DNA from: Nicotiana tabacum | Lineage: Eukaryota; Streptophyta; Magnoliopsida; Solanales; Solanaceae | Direction of reading: 5' to 3' | Assembly: GCF_000715075.1 (NCBI RefSeq) | Contig: NC_134100.1 | Location: 27,748,542 to 27,812,541, forward strand | DNA length: 64,000 nucleotides | Notes under the pieces: generated by a model | The model's database searches: none | Seen by the model: only the letters and a program-made list of their open reading frames with translations | What the model was told of the DNA's origin: nothing | Shown here: one piece after another, positions 10,999-22,982 of the stretch | Layout of the letters: each line of letters opens with the position of its first letter | Position numbering within the stretch: position 1 is the first letter of the stretch | Made by a program: the position numbers and the translations under genes

Positions 10999-13015
10999 GA
11001 GCTGTCACACCTCCTTTTTCCGCCCTCTCGAGGGGGTGAAGGAGTTTTTCCAATTAGAGGACAATCGAAACGGGATTTGTTTATTTATGTCAGAGTCGCC
11101 ACTTGGGATATTTAGGGTGTCCCAAGTCACCAATTTAATCCCGAATCGAGGAAAAGAATGACTCTGTTTAACAGTCCGCGAACCAGAAATCCGGATAAGG
11201 AATTCTGTTAACCCGGGAGAAGGTATTAGGCATTCCCGAGTTCCGTGGTTCTAGCATGGTCGCTCAACTGTCATATTCGGCTTGTTTATCTGATTTTATA
11301 CAATTATGAGCTCATGTGCAAATTTTAACTCTTTACCGCTTTCATTATATTTTTAAAGGAATGTGAACATCGTTTAAAACATGTCTTTGGATTGCGTCAC
11401 ATGAAATGCACCCGCAATACGGAACACATTTTTATTCAATGTTTTGGGATTTGGATTTGGGTCGCATGAAATGCACACCCGAGTTTAAGAAGGTAAGATT
11501 ATTAAATCGCGCCTAAAGAGTCTAACGCGTTATTGTCTTCTAGGAAGGCAGTGAAATTCACTAAACAGTCCATCCCGAACTCTAAGTATTTATAATTATT
11601 TACCGAGGGCCCCGCAATTTTGCATTATATTTGGCGAGGCTCGTCTCATTTATTATTTAAAGGCTAGTCCTAAAGCAATCTATAATTTTCTACTTAACTC
11701 GTCTCTAAAATAAAAGCCAGTCCTAATTAATTGTCATATGTGAGAGGGCCTAGTTCTTATAATTCAATTTCAACTAACCAGGCCCAATAACTGAATGAAT
11801 AAAATGGGACACCTTTCACAAGTGATTTAACACAAAACAGGCTTCATTTAGAATGAGATGAGCGATTTGAGCCTATGGCAAACCCATAAACGAATTGCAC
11901 AAAAAACTTCACTACTCAGACATGGGCGCTAATTTCATTTAAAAGGCTGGAAATGAAGTGGATTTTCCGCATACAAGACGTATATTATTTCCAAAACGAG
12001 ATGTATCTATTGCCTTCTTTTTTCTTTTTTTTTTAAAAAAAAAAAAAACAGAAATGGGCACTAACTAAACAAGTGCTCACTATATAAGAGTTATAGCTAG
12101 GTGATCACAGATTAAAATAATTCAAACACAGTCCAGTTAAGCTCATATGAAAGCTTACTGGGATTCCACAACTACTCTGAACTACACATAATCAAGCATG
12201 TTAATCACAGAAGCCACATTCTTCCAGGAATACATTGAATGCATTCAAAGGTTCTCAAGCTAAAAGCAGTCTAGAGTTTATCAACATTCGAATTACATTA
12301 AACTAATACATTGGATGCCTATTCAACTGTTGACGCGACATAATTCAAACAGATAGAATTCCAGGAGCGATTGAGCAAATATTTCATTTCATTTCCATTT
12401 CCAAAAAAGCTACAATGACCAGATTCAAACTGTGTACCTGGTAGGAGAACAAAGATACAGTAGGAAAAGATGTCAGCAGTGATAGTAGCAGTGCAGCAAC
12501 AACACAAGCAGCACTCAGCAACCAAACAAACCCAGCAGCAAACTTAGAAGAAAATCCAACCACAATTTCAGGCCAACCCAAACAGCAACAACCTAAAGAA
12601 GCCAATAGGAATAACCAGTAGCGACAGATTTTTAAAACCAAAGTAGAATCCCAGGAGTAGCCTAATGGGACAGTACTCAAATAATAGAAAAACTGGGGAC
12701 TACCAAATTGAAAATCCAGTAATACAAACAGCACACAGACAGGTGCAAAAAGCAGTGATTTCTGATCTTTTGTTAAACACTCAAAGGCAAAGATAAGGTT
12801 GAAGATCTTTGATGTAAAGCTCAACATGGAATGAGGGTCAAACAACCTTAACACTCTTGTTCCTTTCTTCTCAACTCTAAAGTCTTTTTTCTCCACCTTA
12901 ATATATGATTTTTTCTAACCTTCAATTCTGATCTCCAGCCTTTTTCTTTTTATCCTTTTATGTCTAACCTCTTTTTTTACCTTTGATCTCTAACCCTTTT
13001 TTTCCCTCAAATGAA

Positions 13016-13028
13016 CCTATTTATAGGC
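13016..13028 (-). promoter_or_regulatory. Putative TATA box of element A
   Basis: The minus strand reads GCCTATAAATAGG, a near-ideal plant TATA box in mid-LTR, about 2 kb upstream of the LTR end. The R region would start roughly 30 nt downstream, near 12985. Confidence 0.55.
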
Positions 13029-13925
13029 TAAATACAGGCCAGCCTTACTGCCTTGTTTACCCCAGCCCTCACATTCTGCCCATAACTTCTTAAAACTAAA
13101 AAAATGCCCAATGCCCATCCTCCTGACAGCCCCTTAGCATTTGCTTTCTGCCCAAAGGCATGGGCAGCCTATAACTTTTAATTACCCCTATGCTACCAAG
13201 TTTGGTTCCCCACTATTGTATTAGTTTAATGCTATTTTAGTACCTTATTGTCAGCCCATCTTAAACTACTCATTTATGCTCTTTTCACACCCCAAACTAC
13301 CCCTGTTAGCTCCTAATTATTACTGTATTACCCCACTGCAGCAGTAGGACATTTTGAACTTCTGCAAGTTCAAATTCAAGCTGCCCCAAACTGAATTCTA
13401 GCTATTATAGTGCAGCTACAATCCATTCACATATAATGTCAAGCAATCAACTAAACGACAATGATTCGATCAGTCATATGAAGCTATACAAATCAGAATT
13501 TTTGTACATTCAGTCTTATGAAACTAATCGACATCATTTATCTAATCGACTATACTAATTATGACATGGAATAATCAGTTGACCCAACAAACAACACGAA
13601 CGGTGCATCAACTGCCTTCAACAACTTTGCACGACACAGGGAATCTATATGAATTATCTATTCGATGACATTAATTAACTCGAACATGTATATCACCATA
13701 CGCATTCAAAACATAAACAGAATAACAATCGACCGAATAAAAGGTCTTACGAAGATGGAGAACAACTGACAGAAAAATAGAAATAACAAACAAACTGACT
13801 AAACATGCTGACAAACTCAAGCAACATTTAAACAAAAAGAGAAAGGAAAGAGGGAACTCACTCTGAAAGCTCAACAACAAACGACCCCAACTTTGACTGG
13901 ATTTGCCCATTTGAGGCCGAACAAA

Positions 13926-13967
13926 CCTTAATCGAGGTGTTCTCAACCGAGAACACTTCGATTAAGG
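13926..13967 (-). other. 19-bp inverted repeat in LTR A
   Basis: The arms CCTTAATCGA(G)GTGTTCTC and GAGAACACTTCGATTAAGG pair over 19 positions with one G-T, loop AACC. It occupies the same relative place as the hairpin at 659-710 of LTR B, in the putative U3. Confidence 0.7.
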
Positions 13968-15168
13968 TCTATTAGATCCCAACCCTCCGTTTAATCTGGC
14001 CGGATTCCAAAAATTCTTGTGTTCTAGGGTTCGAACAGTCCGATTTGGGGCTCGAGGATTTGTGGGTAGATTCGGACCAAACCAAGCTTGGTTTGGTCAC
14101 GAGTGAGGGCAGGATAATGACTGGTATGAATCCGGGGTGGGTTGGTGTAGATCGGGGTTGGGATCGAGTCTTCAAATCAAGATTCAAGATGAAGGGGGAT
14201 GATTCAAGGTTAGGGGGTAACAGATTTGGGTTCAGGGAGTGAAGGAGGTGCTATGGTGTTAGAGGGGTGACCGGCGGCGTAGATGCCGCCGGGTTTCAGG
14301 CGAAGGAAGCTTAGGGCGGCTAGGGTTTGGGAGGTCTGGGTTTGGGTTTGGGTTTGGTACGATGAAGGGGGGTGTTCGGATGGGGGCGTGGGGTAAGAGT
14401 TTGAGTTTATATACGTAGTGGGTGGTTAGATCCTGGCTATTGGATGAAGTGAGATCGAGGGCCAGGATCTTTCACTTAATGAGGAACGGTGTCGTTCCAC
14501 CTAAAAGGAGGTCGGGCTGGTCCGGGGTTAAACGGGTCGGGCATATGGGAATGGCCCGAGGCCATTGGATAGGATTGGGTTAACGGTTGAGATTAGACAG
14601 CCCTATACGGCGTCGTTTGGGTAAGTGATTGGCCTGATCCGGGCCGTTCCTCTGAATAAATCAATGGCTCAGAAGGATGATGCCAATACGGCATCATTTG
14701 GGGCGTCTCTCAGAAGACCTGGTTTGGACTAGGTCATTGCAAATTAGTTTGGGCCTGATTTTCATTTAAATTTTGGCCCAAATCTGGTATTTTCCTTCTT
14801 TACAACTAGACAAAATTCCTAAAAACCAAAATTAAACATACAAATATTAATTAATACCTAAAAACAAATATCACACGAATTAAAACATTTTAATAAAATT
14901 ACGATGACAACAAAAATGCGTATTTTGTGATTTTCGCTTTTAAACAACCAAAGTATAATTAACTAATTCCTAAATGCACCAATTATTCCTAAATGCCTGC
15001 AGCATGTATTTTTGTATTTTCTAACTATAGCGAGGCGAGCATTTACGGACAGAACAATTATCAAAATGTCACATAAATCCTCAAAATTGTACCCGGGGGT
15101 AACTTGTTTTATTTCTTTTCCGATTTCTTTTGGAGTAGTTTCCACGAAACAAAAATCACGTGCTCACA

Positions 15169-16271
15169 GGTACCCCTCATATTTCAGCTACCGCGGGCCG
15201 CACCAAATCAACCGCGATCCGCACAAGCCAGTGCGGTCCGCGCATAAATGACCGCGGCCGCACAGGCCTTCCTCTGCAGTGACAGGATTTAGTATTTTGG
15301 CCATAACGTTTTCTACAAATGTCCAAATTGCAATATCTTTACCTTTCGGAAACTAGACATGAAGGGCTACAACTTTCGTTTTTAAATCACCTCAAAATTC
15401 CTTGTAGATCAAAAGATATGAGCTTCCGAAGTTGGACCAGCGGGAAGGTTTTTCACCGCGGCCGCGCCCACTTTTGTGCGGTCCGGACGACGGCTACCGC
15501 GGCCGCGCCCGCTTTTGTGAGGTCTGCAAGCACTCACCGCAGGCACACTCATTTTTGTGCGGATCGCGTGGGTGAGTTCCGGGGCTTGCAACCGTCCTGG
15601 ACCTGCTACAGCTATGATTTTCGGCCTAAAACATCCCCAAACCTACCCGGGACCCCCGAAACTTCAAACTAATTGTACCAACACATCCCATGACATCGTT
15701 CAAACTTGTTCAACACTTTGGAACGCTTACAACAACATCAAATCACTAATTTAACATAGGATTCAAGCCTAAGAACTCCAAGAACTCTTAAATTATGCTT
15801 TCGATCAAAAGGTCTATCAAAATTCGTCTTTATGACCTGAAATTTTACACACACATCCCAAATGACACAACGAAGCTACTGCAACTCTCGAAATTCCATT
15901 TCGACCCCTTTATCAAAATCTCGCCTATCAACCATAATTTGCCAAAATATCAATTTCGCCAATTCAAGCCTAAATCTTCTCTACAACTCCAAAACCCATT
16001 CCGATCGCGCTCCTAAGTCACAAATCACCTCCCGAAGCTAACCGAACCATCAGAACTCACTTCCGAGCCTTCTAACACATAAGTCGACATCCGGTTGACT
16101 TTTTCCAACTTAAACTTTCTTAAAAGAGACTAAGTGTCTCATTTCTTACCAAATCCTCTCTGAACTCGAACTAATCAACCAATCACATAAAACACGGATA
16201 ACAAAGCGTAAAGAAGCTGAAATAGGGGAAACAGAGCGGTAACTCATGAGACGACTGGCCGGATTGTCACA
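15169..16271 (-). mobile_element. 3' LTR of Tekay element T, U3 part
   Basis: 1103 bp matching 43284-44390 of the 5' LTR. It begins on the minus strand with TGTGACAATCCGGCCAGTCG at 16271 and is cut at 15169 by insertion of element A, beside where the TATA box lies in the 5' LTR (43276-43283). The rest of this LTR is outside the window. It contains GC-rich short repeats built on GCGGCCGC/GCGGTCCGC (15170-15575) that also occur in the 5' LTR. Confidence 0.85.
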
Positions 16272-16963
16272 TCCTCCCCAACTTAAACAAACGTTCGTCC
16301 TCGAACAAGTCAAGAAACATACCGGAAGCCTCAAACAGATGAGGATATCTGCTCCGTATCTCCCGCTCAGTCTCCCAGGTAGCCTCCTCCATGGGTCGAC
16401 CTCTCCACTGCACTTTTACTGAAGTTATATCCTTTGACCTCAACTTCCAAACCTGGCGACCCAAAATAGCTACTGGCTTCACATCAAAGGTCAAATCATC
16501 ATCCAACTAAACCGTGCTGAAGTCCAAAACATGAGACGGATCCCCAATATACTTCCGGAGCATAGAAACATGAAATACCGGATACACACTCGACAGGCTG
16601 GGTGGGAAAGCAAGCTCATAAGCCACCTCCCCAATCCTCCTAAGCACCTCAAAAGGCCTAATGAACCGCAGACTCAACTTGCCTTTCATCCCAAACATCA
16701 TAACACTCTTCATGGGCAAAACCTTCAGCAAGACCTTCTCACCAACCATATAGGACACATCTCGAACCTTCAGGTTCGCATAACTCTTCTGACGCGATTG
16801 CGCTATACGAAGCCTCTCCTGAATCACCTTCACCTTCTCTAAAGTATCTTGAACCAAGTCTGTCCCCAATAGTCTAGCCTCGCCGGGATCGAACCAACCA
16901 ACCAGAGATCTACACCGCCTCCCGTACAAAGCCTCATACGGAGTCATCTGAATACTCGACTGG
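16267..16963 (-). pseudogene. Integrase C-terminus and chromodomain of Tekay element T (3' half of split pol)
   Basis: The minus frame 16947-16507 holds MTPYEALYGRRCRS, the GPFEVL-like segment (RPFEVLRRIGEVAYELAFP) and VFHVSMLRKY, typical of chromovirus integrase C-termini. A TAG then separates it from 16506-16267 (VKVQWRGRPMEEATWETE, SRYPHLF), a chromodomain. The chromodomain and the PBS place T in the Tekay (Del) chromoviruses. The upstream half of integrase lies across element C, from 33258. Chromodomains are thought to direct integration to heterochromatin. The copy is non-functional. Confidence 0.9.
16272..16282 (-). other. Polypurine tract of element T
   Basis: The minus strand reads GTTGGGGAGGA immediately before the 3' LTR start. 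It lies within the last codons of the pol frame. Confidence 0.7.
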
Positions 16964-19900
16964 TGTAAGCACGTGATTTTTGCCCTATATGAGAATTACT
17001 CCTAAAAAATTCAAAAATAAAATGATTTTCTTTGGTGTGCAATTTTGTGATATTTTGAATAATTATTTGTATTTGTCTATGCGTGTTTATTTGCTAAATT
17101 AATAAAAAATACAAAAATATGTCGCATTTTGCATGTAGGATTTAATTCTACAATTGTTAGTAATTAAATTTGTTTTACAAAAATTAAAAAACTACAAAAA
17201 TAGGCATCGTTTGCATTTTTAGCATTTAATGTCCAAATATACAATTTTATGCTTAATTATTACTTAAAAGCTCAACCATGGCTGCCCTTTCCCCATCACC
17301 CTCATGCCACACACACACGTCAACACATACACACACATATACAACGGAAAAAGCACACACGCAGCGGCTGCTCTTCTTCGTTCTTCACTCCAAACGACTA
17401 TCGTCGTCATGCCACTGTTGCTTCGTTTTCTTCCAGCTGCTGCTGGCACGCGTCAACACTGCTGCTGCTCGACACCCCACTGCTGCTGCTGTTCAACGTC
17501 GACCAAACGCCATTGCTTCACCATAGTCCGTTGACAAAGCTCCTTCGTCGCCGCTGCTTCTCCTCCTTCCTCCGCCGCTGCTTCTGCTTCTCGATGTCGT
17601 GCTGCTGCTGCTCGTCGCAGCAGGTGTTGGACGGACTGCTGCTGCTGCTCGTCGTGGCAGTAGCTGCGGGTTGCTTCTACTTCTTCTTCGTCTTCGTCGT
17701 CCTTCGTTCCAGCTTTGGTCGAGGCTCGGACAGATTTGTTTACAATCAAAGTTCGTCGTTGTTCATCTTAGGTTAGTTGTTCTAAGTTTTATTTTTGTTC
17801 ATATTTTTGTTGGATATTTTTCGGATCCAAAATCGTTAAATGATAATCCTTGTCTTGTTCGTTGATTCATCGTTGAAATAATTTTCTAGTGTGTTCATGT
17901 TGTTTTGTTAAATTAATTTTCAGATTTCAAAATAGAAGTTTAATTAGTTGTTTTCATATTCATTTCATGTTTGTATTATTGTTTAAGTGAATATTTGTTA
18001 GTTTGATGTTTGTTAGATTCAAATTGAAATTTAATTAACTATTTCTTCAATTTGTTTCATGAGTTTATGTATTGTTAGAAATTGTTAATATTGTTAAGTT
18101 CAAGCTTAAGTTCATAATTGTTTATACGTCGATCTTGTTATTTGTCTAAAAGAATTTAGTTGTGTTAAATGAAATATATTGATTTAATCGTTTAATCCGT
18201 CATGTTTGTTGTGTTAAAATAGATTCATTCATGTTCATACTTTGTTTGGATGGTCTTGAATCCGAATTTTGTATAGTTTGATTTCTTGTTTATCATTTAT
18301 GATTATTTCTTGAATTTGTCTCATAATCTTGTTTAAGTTTAATATAGGAATTGTTTGTTGTAATGTTGTTAGAATTGATTTTAAGTTCAATATGATTGAA
18401 GTTAGAAATCTAAATATACTTGTTTGTTGTAGTTGTTGAATCCGAAAATAGGATTGTTTGTTGCTAAAATATTGTTCAATCAAATTTTAGTTGTTCTTTG
18501 TTGTTCAATTTGTGTTCATGTGATTTGTTGTTGAAATGATGTTAAAATCGTGTTCATGTGATATTGTTGTTATGATGTTCATCCGTGTTCATATTGTTGT
18601 TTGAACATTGTTAGAAATTGATCATATTGTCTATATTTTGGTTAAGTTTGATTAATTGATGTGTTATAGCTGATGGGTAGTTTGGTAATTTATAGTACTT
18701 TCGGGGGTAAAATAGTAATTTGCAATAGGATCAGAGGGGTAGTTTAGGAATTGTACATTTTGTAATTGTTTATATGAAGCATGGGGGACAAAATAAAATG
18801 GGGTGGGTTGTGATATGGTTATTTAATATAAAGGGGGGACAAGATTTAATTTAAAGGGGGAATCTTGCATTATTTTATGTTAGGCATGAGGGACAAAATG
18901 AAATGGGGTGGTGTGATATGTTTATTTAATGTAATGGGGATGAGTGGGAAGATAATGGGTTGGGTAGAGAAAAAGTGTTGATTTTAATTAATTGAAAGGT
19001 TTATGGGATGAGTTATAAGAAGAAGTCTTGAACACAAGACAAGAGAACAGAGAGAACAGATAAGAGAAAAATACACAGATACGAGAGAGAGAAACAAATC
19101 TGAAAATAAGAGAGAGAAAAGGGCTGAACATTTAAGAGATAAAAAATTCCGAAAAATATTTAAGCTTTCAAATAAAAAAAAACTAAAAAAAAACATTTTG
19201 CTTTCTTTGTTTGAAATCAGAATTAATTGTTGTTTCATCAAAGCTGGAAGCTTTTGTTTTTTTTTGGGGATTACTACTCCACCGGTTTGTTACTGGGTTG
19301 TTACTGTTGCTGGGCTATTGTTGCTGTGTTGTACTGATTTTACTGCTGCTGCTGATTCTCATATTCATTTTCTTTTGCTTCCAATATCAGGTACACAACT
19401 GAAAAGCTGGTTATTGTAATCCGAAATATGAAGCGTGAATACATATGAAGAATGAAAATTTGAAGTTTTAATTTCGTTTTTTTCTTTGTTCCTTTTGTTG
19501 ATTGTATTTAAGCTATTTCATGAATTACTAAATAATAACTGGAATAAGAAAATAATATCATAAGTTAGTCTGTAATAAATCGGTTCGACAAAATAGGTTA
19601 ATTCACTAGTTATGAAGGCTTCAAGATTATAGGTTGATCATGAACAAGTAGCTAAATTTAGCTAAGACACGATTTTAAATTAAACATCGTAAATTAGGCA
19701 TTAAGGCATGACTTGAGCTTAAGCAATATTAGAAGAACGTTTAAGTCTAATAAACTTTCTAATAAGCTTTAGTAATTATGGTTAAATTTAGTTTCAAATG
19801 ATTGTGAATAATTAATCTCAATAATATTGTTTTTAAAAATAACAATGCTGAGTTTTAATCTAGCTATATTTGTTTATTTTGAATATTAGTTGTTGAATTT

Positions 19901-20761
19901 TTATTTAATTTATAATTTTCGAAATTAAGAATAAAATTCCTTTTTCATCAATATTTGTATTAACCAAGCAATTAGCGTGTCATGTTTTCTTAAATAATAA
20001 TAATAATAAAAAACGTAATTAATTAGGATTTTCTTTATTCATTTTAGAGACTAATTTTAAATAGCAAAATGTAGTCGCTTTAAGATTTATCCATTTAGGA
20101 AAATAAATGAGATGAGCCTCGCTTAATAAAATGTATAGATTGCGGGACCCTCAATAAATGTACATTTAATTGCTTAGAATTAAGGAGGAGTCGTTTAGCA
20201 AATTTCACGGCCCTACCCCAAAGTAATAAATCGCTAATTGCTTTAGGCGCGATATAATAATAATACATTCTTAAACACGGGTATGCATTTATGCGACCCA
20301 AATCCAAATCCCAAAACATTGAATAAAAATACGTTCCGGATCGTGGATGCATTTTATGTGACCCAATCCAAAGACATGTTTTTAAACGATGTTCACATTC
20401 TTTAAAAAATATAATAATGTAAGCTGTAAAAAGATAAAACTTGCACATGAGTCCATATTTGTATAAAATCAGATAATCAAGCCAGATATAACAGTTGAGC
20501 GACCGTGCTAGAACCACGGAACTTGGGAATGCCTAACACCTTCTCCCGGGTTAACAGAATTCCTTATCCGGATTTCTGGTGCGCAGACTGTAATACAGAG
20601 TCATTCTTTTCCTCGATTCGGGATTAAAATAGGTGACTTGGGACACCCTAAATCTCCCAAGTGGCGACTCTGAAATAAAGAAATAAATCCCGTTTCGACT
20701 GTCCTTTAATTGGAAAAAACTCCCACGCACCCTCGCGGGGGCGGAAAAAGGAGGTGTGACA
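16964..20761 (+). repeat. 5' LTR of element C (3798 bp, internally deleted)
   Basis: Starts TGTAAGCACGTGATTTTTGC and ends GGAGGTGTGACA. It lacks about 381 bp that the 3' LTR has (29384-29764), with the break near 17269. CTG-rich sequence at 17440-17700 creates several overlapping short ORFs that I do not consider genes. A TATA-like GTTATAAGA is at 19012-19020, and CAGGTACACAAC at 19388-19399 after a T-rich run. Confidence 0.92.
19012..19020 (+). promoter_or_regulatory. Putative TATA box, 5' LTR of element C
   Basis: GTTATAAGA is followed by a purine-rich tract (ACAAGAGAACAGAGAG) like that after the TATA-like box of LTR B. The copy in the 3' LTR is at about 31508-31516. Confidence 0.35.
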
Positions 20762-20765
20762 GTTC

Positions 20766-20783
20766 TGGCGACTCTGCTGGGGA
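20766..20783 (+). other. Primer binding site of element C
   Basis: TGGCGACTCTGCTGGGGA lies four bases after the LTR, identical to the PBS of element A. The decamer CTGCTGGGGA at its 3' end is complementary to TCCCCAGCAG words repeated in the 3' region (25777, 26135, 26196, 26297, 26933, 28628). The palindrome GAACCACTGGTTC (20800-20812) follows and could be a dimer-linkage type hairpin. Confidence 0.85.
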
Positions 20784-21853
20784 CATTTCTAAAACCCCAG
20801 AACCACTGGTTCAGGGTTAGAAATTCGAGCTTAGATAAATTGTTATATTTGGCTTTATCTGATTTTTACATGTTTGAGCCTAATGTGCTAAATGCTGCTT
20901 TTACCGCTTTGATATTATTTGACTGTATATATAAACTGTGCCGACACCCTTCTCTCTTCACCTCCGGGGATGTGCTTACTGGTTGAGACTCCCTATTCTG
21001 TTAGTGTCATACCCTGAAATAAGAAAGAGGTCGGACAAGTTACGAAGCCGGATGGCCTTTTGGTTCCCGGTAAGTTGCCCCCTCCTCGACTCGAGTTGTC
21101 CGCTCGGGTACACAGTCCAGTACACTGACCCAAGTTTTGAATATAGAATAACGTGACTTCATGCCGGATCCCTAGTAGGAACGCTTATTTGCATCACGTT
21201 GCATTTGACTTAGGGGACTCAACACATGGGTTGGGTCCGTCTAGGACTAGCAACCTGAAATGAAAAGACCATTCTGATGCATCCTACTTGCTCTGTACAT
21301 ATATTTGTTTCGAACTTGCATGTTGACCGGTTTTTGAATCTCGGGAATGTTAGATAATTGAAAAAAAAAGAGAAATATCAGTTAGGGAGTTAATTGATTA
21401 TCTTAGAAATAAAAAAAATCAATGACCAATTACTAGCGAAACTCTGCCGGAATTTTGAAAAAAAGGAAAATGTTTTATTTTGTTTTACTAAAAAAAAAAT
21501 CAAAGAAAATAGAAAAAGAGCCTTTTATTTTTGGAAAGTTGGTTGTTGATAAAGAAAAGGATAAGAAAAGTTTTTGTTCTAGTTTGAAAAACATAAGTTG
21601 TTTCATTATTTGTTGAAAAAGGAAAGGAAAAAAAAAGGGTCTTTTATTTTAGTTTGGAAAATAGGTTGTTTTATTATCTGTAAAAATAAAATAAAAAGTC
21701 TATTATTTTTAGCTTGGAAAAATAGGCTATTCTATTTGTTGAAAAGAAAAAAAAAAGAGTCTTGTTTCTAAAAAATAGTTTTATTCGCTTATGAAATGCC
21801 AAAAATAAAAATGGAAAAGAGTCATGTTTTAAAATAGTTCGGTTAATTTGCCC
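20784..21853 (+). other. 5' leader of element C
   Basis: Non-coding. It is homologous to the leader of element A. The stretch 21350-21830 is A-rich and made of loosely repeated segments (GTTGGAAAA-like and AAAAAGAGTCTT words). No ORF is supported. Confidence 0.65.
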
Positions 21854-21918
21854 GAACTACGCGGGTTTGATTCTCACCGGATGTGAGATACGTAAGCAAC
21901 CCTCATCGGGTCCAACCC
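21854..21918 (+). other. Structured RNA motif, copy 3 (element C)
   Basis: GAACTACG; P1 TACG/CGTA (the outermost C faces A); pseudoknot GGGTT/AACCC; P2 TCTCAC/GTGAGA; P3 ACCC/GGGT. It corresponds to the copy upstream of ORF1 in element A, although ORF1 itself is missing here. Confidence 0.7.
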
Positions 21919-22705
21919 CTTTTTTTGCTAAAATAGTCAAAAACCAAAAAATAAATAAAAAACGTGTCAAAATTTTTTATTTTGTCATAAATAAGTCTAG
22001 TGGTGTCCAACCTCCCCTTTTGCTAAAAATAGCCAATAAAAAACATGTCAAATTTTAATTTTGTCATAAAGAAGTCGGGTGACGCTGTTTTATCAAGACA
22101 TAGCCGAATGTTCCCGAAAGGGACGCCGGAAGGCTGACTTTGCATAAACAGCCACCTTTTGGGTCATGTTTAGGATTTTTGGTCTAGTTGACCCACACAG
22201 CCTTAAAAATCTTCGTCCCCGAGGTGCTGAAGGGTCGTGTTTACAACACCCGGTTTTTATTGTAATTTGAAAAAAAAAACAACAAAGAGTCAGCGGTTAG
22301 GTGAATACCATTTGAATTTTTGGTCAAAATAAAGCCGAGCCAGCTTCGGCCGCGTCTTAAATCCGTTCTTGCCGAAATAGCCTTAGAGTATCTTTCAATT
22401 GTCAAAATGTTATTTTCGTAAAAGAACGGACAAGTTTGTAAAGTGTCAAAATAATCCTCCCCGGCCTTAAAATTCATGTGAGATTTGGAAGGGGGCACAT
22501 TTGCAAAAATAGTTGTTTGGTTGCATTTGTCAAACGGGAAAAGGAAGCTGGCCTTTTTTTGAGGTTATAAATCTTTTGGCTAGAATATATGGGTTGTTTG
22601 ATTTTTGAGTTTGTTGGTCATCTTTCAACCTTTGAAACCCAGTTTATTTTATTATGAAAATTGATAAAAAAAATGTGTCTCATTGTTGTTACCTTTCATT
22701 TGGTC
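21919..22705 (+). other. Former ORF1 leader of element C
   Basis: 22080-22250 resembles the ORF1 leader of element A (plus-strand 9695-9870 reversed). The ORF1 body (2 kb in A) is absent: the distance between the two RNA motifs is only about 0.8 kb against 2.6 kb in A. No coding frame is supported. Confidence 0.6.
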
Positions 22706-22770
22706 CGAACTACGCAAGGTCTGATTCATGCGGGGTCATGATACGTAGGCAATCTCCATAAGATTCGACC
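22706..22770 (+). other. Structured RNA motif, copy 4 (upstream of gag remnant, element C)
   Basis: GAA, P1 CTACG/CGTAG, pseudoknot GGTC/GACC, P2 TCATG/CATGA (loop CGGGGT), P3 AATCT/AGATT (loop CCATA). All pairs are Watson-Crick. It ends about 210 nt before the gag remnant. Confidence 0.72.
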
Positions 22771-22982
22771 ACCACTGAAAAAGAAAAAAAAGGGAAGAAA
22801 GAAAAATAAAGGAAAGCGCAAGTGCATTGCATCTCTGATAGAACGGTTTAACTGCTTAGGTGCATTGCATCTCTAATATATGATTATCTGTCAAATGCCC
22901 TGACACTAACGTGATGGCTTCCCTTTGCTGTGTTCATATATAGAAAAGTGGTTGATTGTGGTAACTCCTCCCTGCAAAGCAA

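Larger units (their letters stand above)
11003..15168 (-). mobile_element. 5' LTR of Ogre/Tat-type element A
   Basis: 4166-bp LTR on the minus strand, starting TGTGAGCACGTGATTTTT at 15168 and ending GGTGTGACA at 11003. It resembles LTR B (shared hairpin, leader and U5 blocks) and, more distantly, the LTRs of C. It is inserted in the 3' LTR of Tekay element T; GGTAC at 15169-15173 is the candidate target duplication. The 170-codon frame at 12384-12896 and other short frames are hydrophobic, CAG/CTG-rich and unlike any protein I know, so they are not called. Confidence 0.9.

Noticed and set aside
12384..12896. 170-codon hydrophobic frame on the minus strand
   Set aside because: It lies inside LTR A, is low in complexity with CAG/CTG runs, has no domain I recognise, and the matching part of LTR B has no such frame.
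17249..17865. Overlapping frames in CTG-rich DNA, repeated at 29714-30362
   Set aside because: Triplet-rich LTR sequence open in several frames on both strands at once; leucine, cysteine, serine or glutamine runs are artefacts.
22706..22770. tRNA-like structure, because of the GATTCGACC segment
   Set aside because: No acceptor stem, D arm or anticodon arm can be fitted; the pairing scheme is a pseudoknot instead.
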